The translations under genes and the position numbers were made by a program. Positions 6,600-6,935 of a DNA stretch of 6,935 nucleotides are shown here, in pieces. Positions within the stretch are counted from its first letter, which is position 1, and every line of letters starts with the position of its first letter. The notes beneath the pieces were generated by a model. It did no database searches, was not told the origin of the DNA, and saw only the letters and a program-made list of their open reading frames with translations. Source of the DNA: Pseudomonadota bacterium (lineage in GTDB: Bacteria > Pseudomonadota > Gammaproteobacteria > Acidithiobacillales > Acidithiobacillaceae); assembly GCA_021840785.1 (NCBI GenBank), contig JAKBXD010000100.1, positions 1 through 6,935 of the forward strand, given 5' to 3'.

Positions 6600-6838
6600 A
6601 TGGCACGATACGCCCAACGATTTAAGGACCGAGCGGTGGCGCGGTTATTACTGCCCGAGAGCGCGTCTGTAGAGGTAGTAAGCTGGGAGCTTGGGGTGGG
6701 CGCCACCCCTGGAGCGCTGGCGATCCGAGGCCTTGAGCCTCCCCCAGGAGGAGCGGAGGTGGATCGCTGCGGCTCGTCTGGAGGCGGTGATCACGACCGC
6801 GTCCCTGGATGAGACGGCCAGAAGTGCCGTGAGCGATG
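6600..6838 (+). pseudogene. IS transposase OrfA-like fragment, frameshifted and truncated
   Basis: Would encode the DNA-binding N-terminal part of a transposase. Frame 1 of the break reads MARYAQRFKDRAVARLL, then PESASVEVVSWELGVGAT, a helix-turn-helix pattern. After codon ACC (6705-6707) the similarity continues one base later as LERWRSEALS, then WIAAARLEAVITTASLDETARSA. One extra C in the run at 6706-6709 explains the shift. Left uncorrected, the first frame runs on to a stop at 6810-6812. The second frame continues past the copy-2 junction and stops at 6877-6879 inside that element's leader. The usual downstream part of OrfA and the DDE catalytic ORF are missing, so it cannot make an active transposase. 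ATG at 6600 is preferred over GTG at 6591, because copy 2 has the same MARYAQR start and a matching GAGGTG ahead of it. Confidence 0.75.
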
Positions 6839-6866
6839 CCCCCTGTGTCACAGTAGTTGCCGCCTC
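6839..6866 (+). repeat. 28-bp direct repeat, second copy (IS left end)
   Basis: Exact match to 6534-6561, 305 bases away in the same orientation. It marks the junction between the truncated first element and the second one. Confidence 0.85.
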
Positions 6867-6903
6867 CATTAATCGTTAATCTGGGGGGCGAGGTGAGAGA
6901 ACG

Positions 6904-6935
6904 ATGGCACGATACGCACAACGATTGAAGGATCA
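6904..6935 (+). CDS. IS transposase OrfA-like protein, first codons only
   Basis: Reads MARYAQRLKD before the window ends, nearly the same as the start of the broken gene at 6600. GAGGTGAG (6890-6897) lies just upstream as a ribosome binding site. Only the first ten codons are visible, so integrity cannot be judged. By homology with copy 1 it should continue into a helix-turn-helix transposase subunit. Confidence 0.65.
   Translation, partial: MARYAQRLKD

Larger units (their letters stand above)
6534..6838 (+). mobile_element. Truncated insertion sequence, left end, copy 1
   Basis: Starts with a 28-base end sequence (CCCCCTGTGTCACAGTAG...) that recurs exactly at 6839, followed by a short leader, a GAGGTG ribosome binding site (6585-6590) and the start of a transposase gene. 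The copy stops at about 6838, where a second left end begins, so the rest of the element and its right end are absent here. The TG start of the inner repeat and the OrfA-like helix-turn-helix protein suggest the IS3 family, but this is from memory of similar proteins. It lies 37 bases after the aminotransferase stop. Confidence 0.75.
6839..6935 (+). mobile_element. Insertion sequence, left end, copy 2 (continues beyond window)
   Basis: Begins with the same 28-base end as copy 1 and joins it directly, so it appears to have inserted into, or recombined with, copy 1. The leader (6867-6903) differs from that of copy 1 except for the shared GCGAGGTG ribosome-binding segment (6888-6895). The first 31 bases of the two transposase genes differ at three positions. 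The elements are therefore related isoforms, not one element recently duplicated. Confidence 0.75.

Noticed and set aside
1..6935. CRISPR array, tRNA, rRNA or riboswitch
   Set aside because: No regularly spaced repeats, no cloverleaf-like sequence and no recognised aptamer were seen on reading through the window.

Overview
The window is part of a bacterial surface-polysaccharide (O-antigen or similar) gene cluster. All genes point left to right, and the right edge is bounded by insertion-sequence debris. The two dTDP-sugar genes at the left closely resemble proteobacterial RmlA and RmlC, and the IS fragments resemble transposases common in beta- and gammaproteobacteria. A Gram-negative proteobacterium is likely, but the genus cannot be settled from this sequence.

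Left part (1-1165): the 3' end of rmlA/rfbA (glucose-1-phosphate thymidylyltransferase) overlaps rmlC/rfbC (dTDP-4-dehydrorhamnose 3,5-epimerase) by an ATGA junction. rmlB and rmlD are not visible. They probably lie upstream, as in the common rmlBDAC order (inference). A 395-base stretch without a convincing gene follows (1166-1560). It holds an 8-bp perfect inverted repeat with an inner mini-stem and a candidate extended -10 promoter.

Middle part (1561-3890): a divergent GT-B-like glycosyltransferase starts at a GTG with a strong ribosome binding site. It overlaps a Gfo/Idh/MocA-family NAD(P)-dependent oxidoreductase by another ATGA. A second gap (3891-4213, 323 bases) has no recognisable gene.

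Right part (4214-6496): an ATP-grasp ligase is followed 9 nt later by a PLP-dependent sugar aminotransferase of the DegT/DnrJ/EryC1/StrS family. The aminotransferase most resembles VioA, which makes dTDP-4-amino-4,6-dideoxy-D-glucose (dTDP-Qui4N, viosamine). The simplest combined reading is this. RmlA (with an unseen RmlB) supplies dTDP-4-keto-6-deoxyglucose. RmlC diverts some of it towards L-rhamnose, and the VioA-like enzyme aminates some at C4. The ATP-grasp enzyme then couples an amino acid or other carboxylate to the new amine. The glycosyltransferase and oxidoreductase would build or modify the repeat unit. The amide-forming step and the exact sugars are inference.

Right edge (6497-6935): two left ends of related insertion sequences lie in tandem, marked by an exact 28-bp direct repeat (6534-6561 and 6839-6866). 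The first copy is truncated and has a frameshifted orfA. The second starts an apparently sound copy that runs out of the window.
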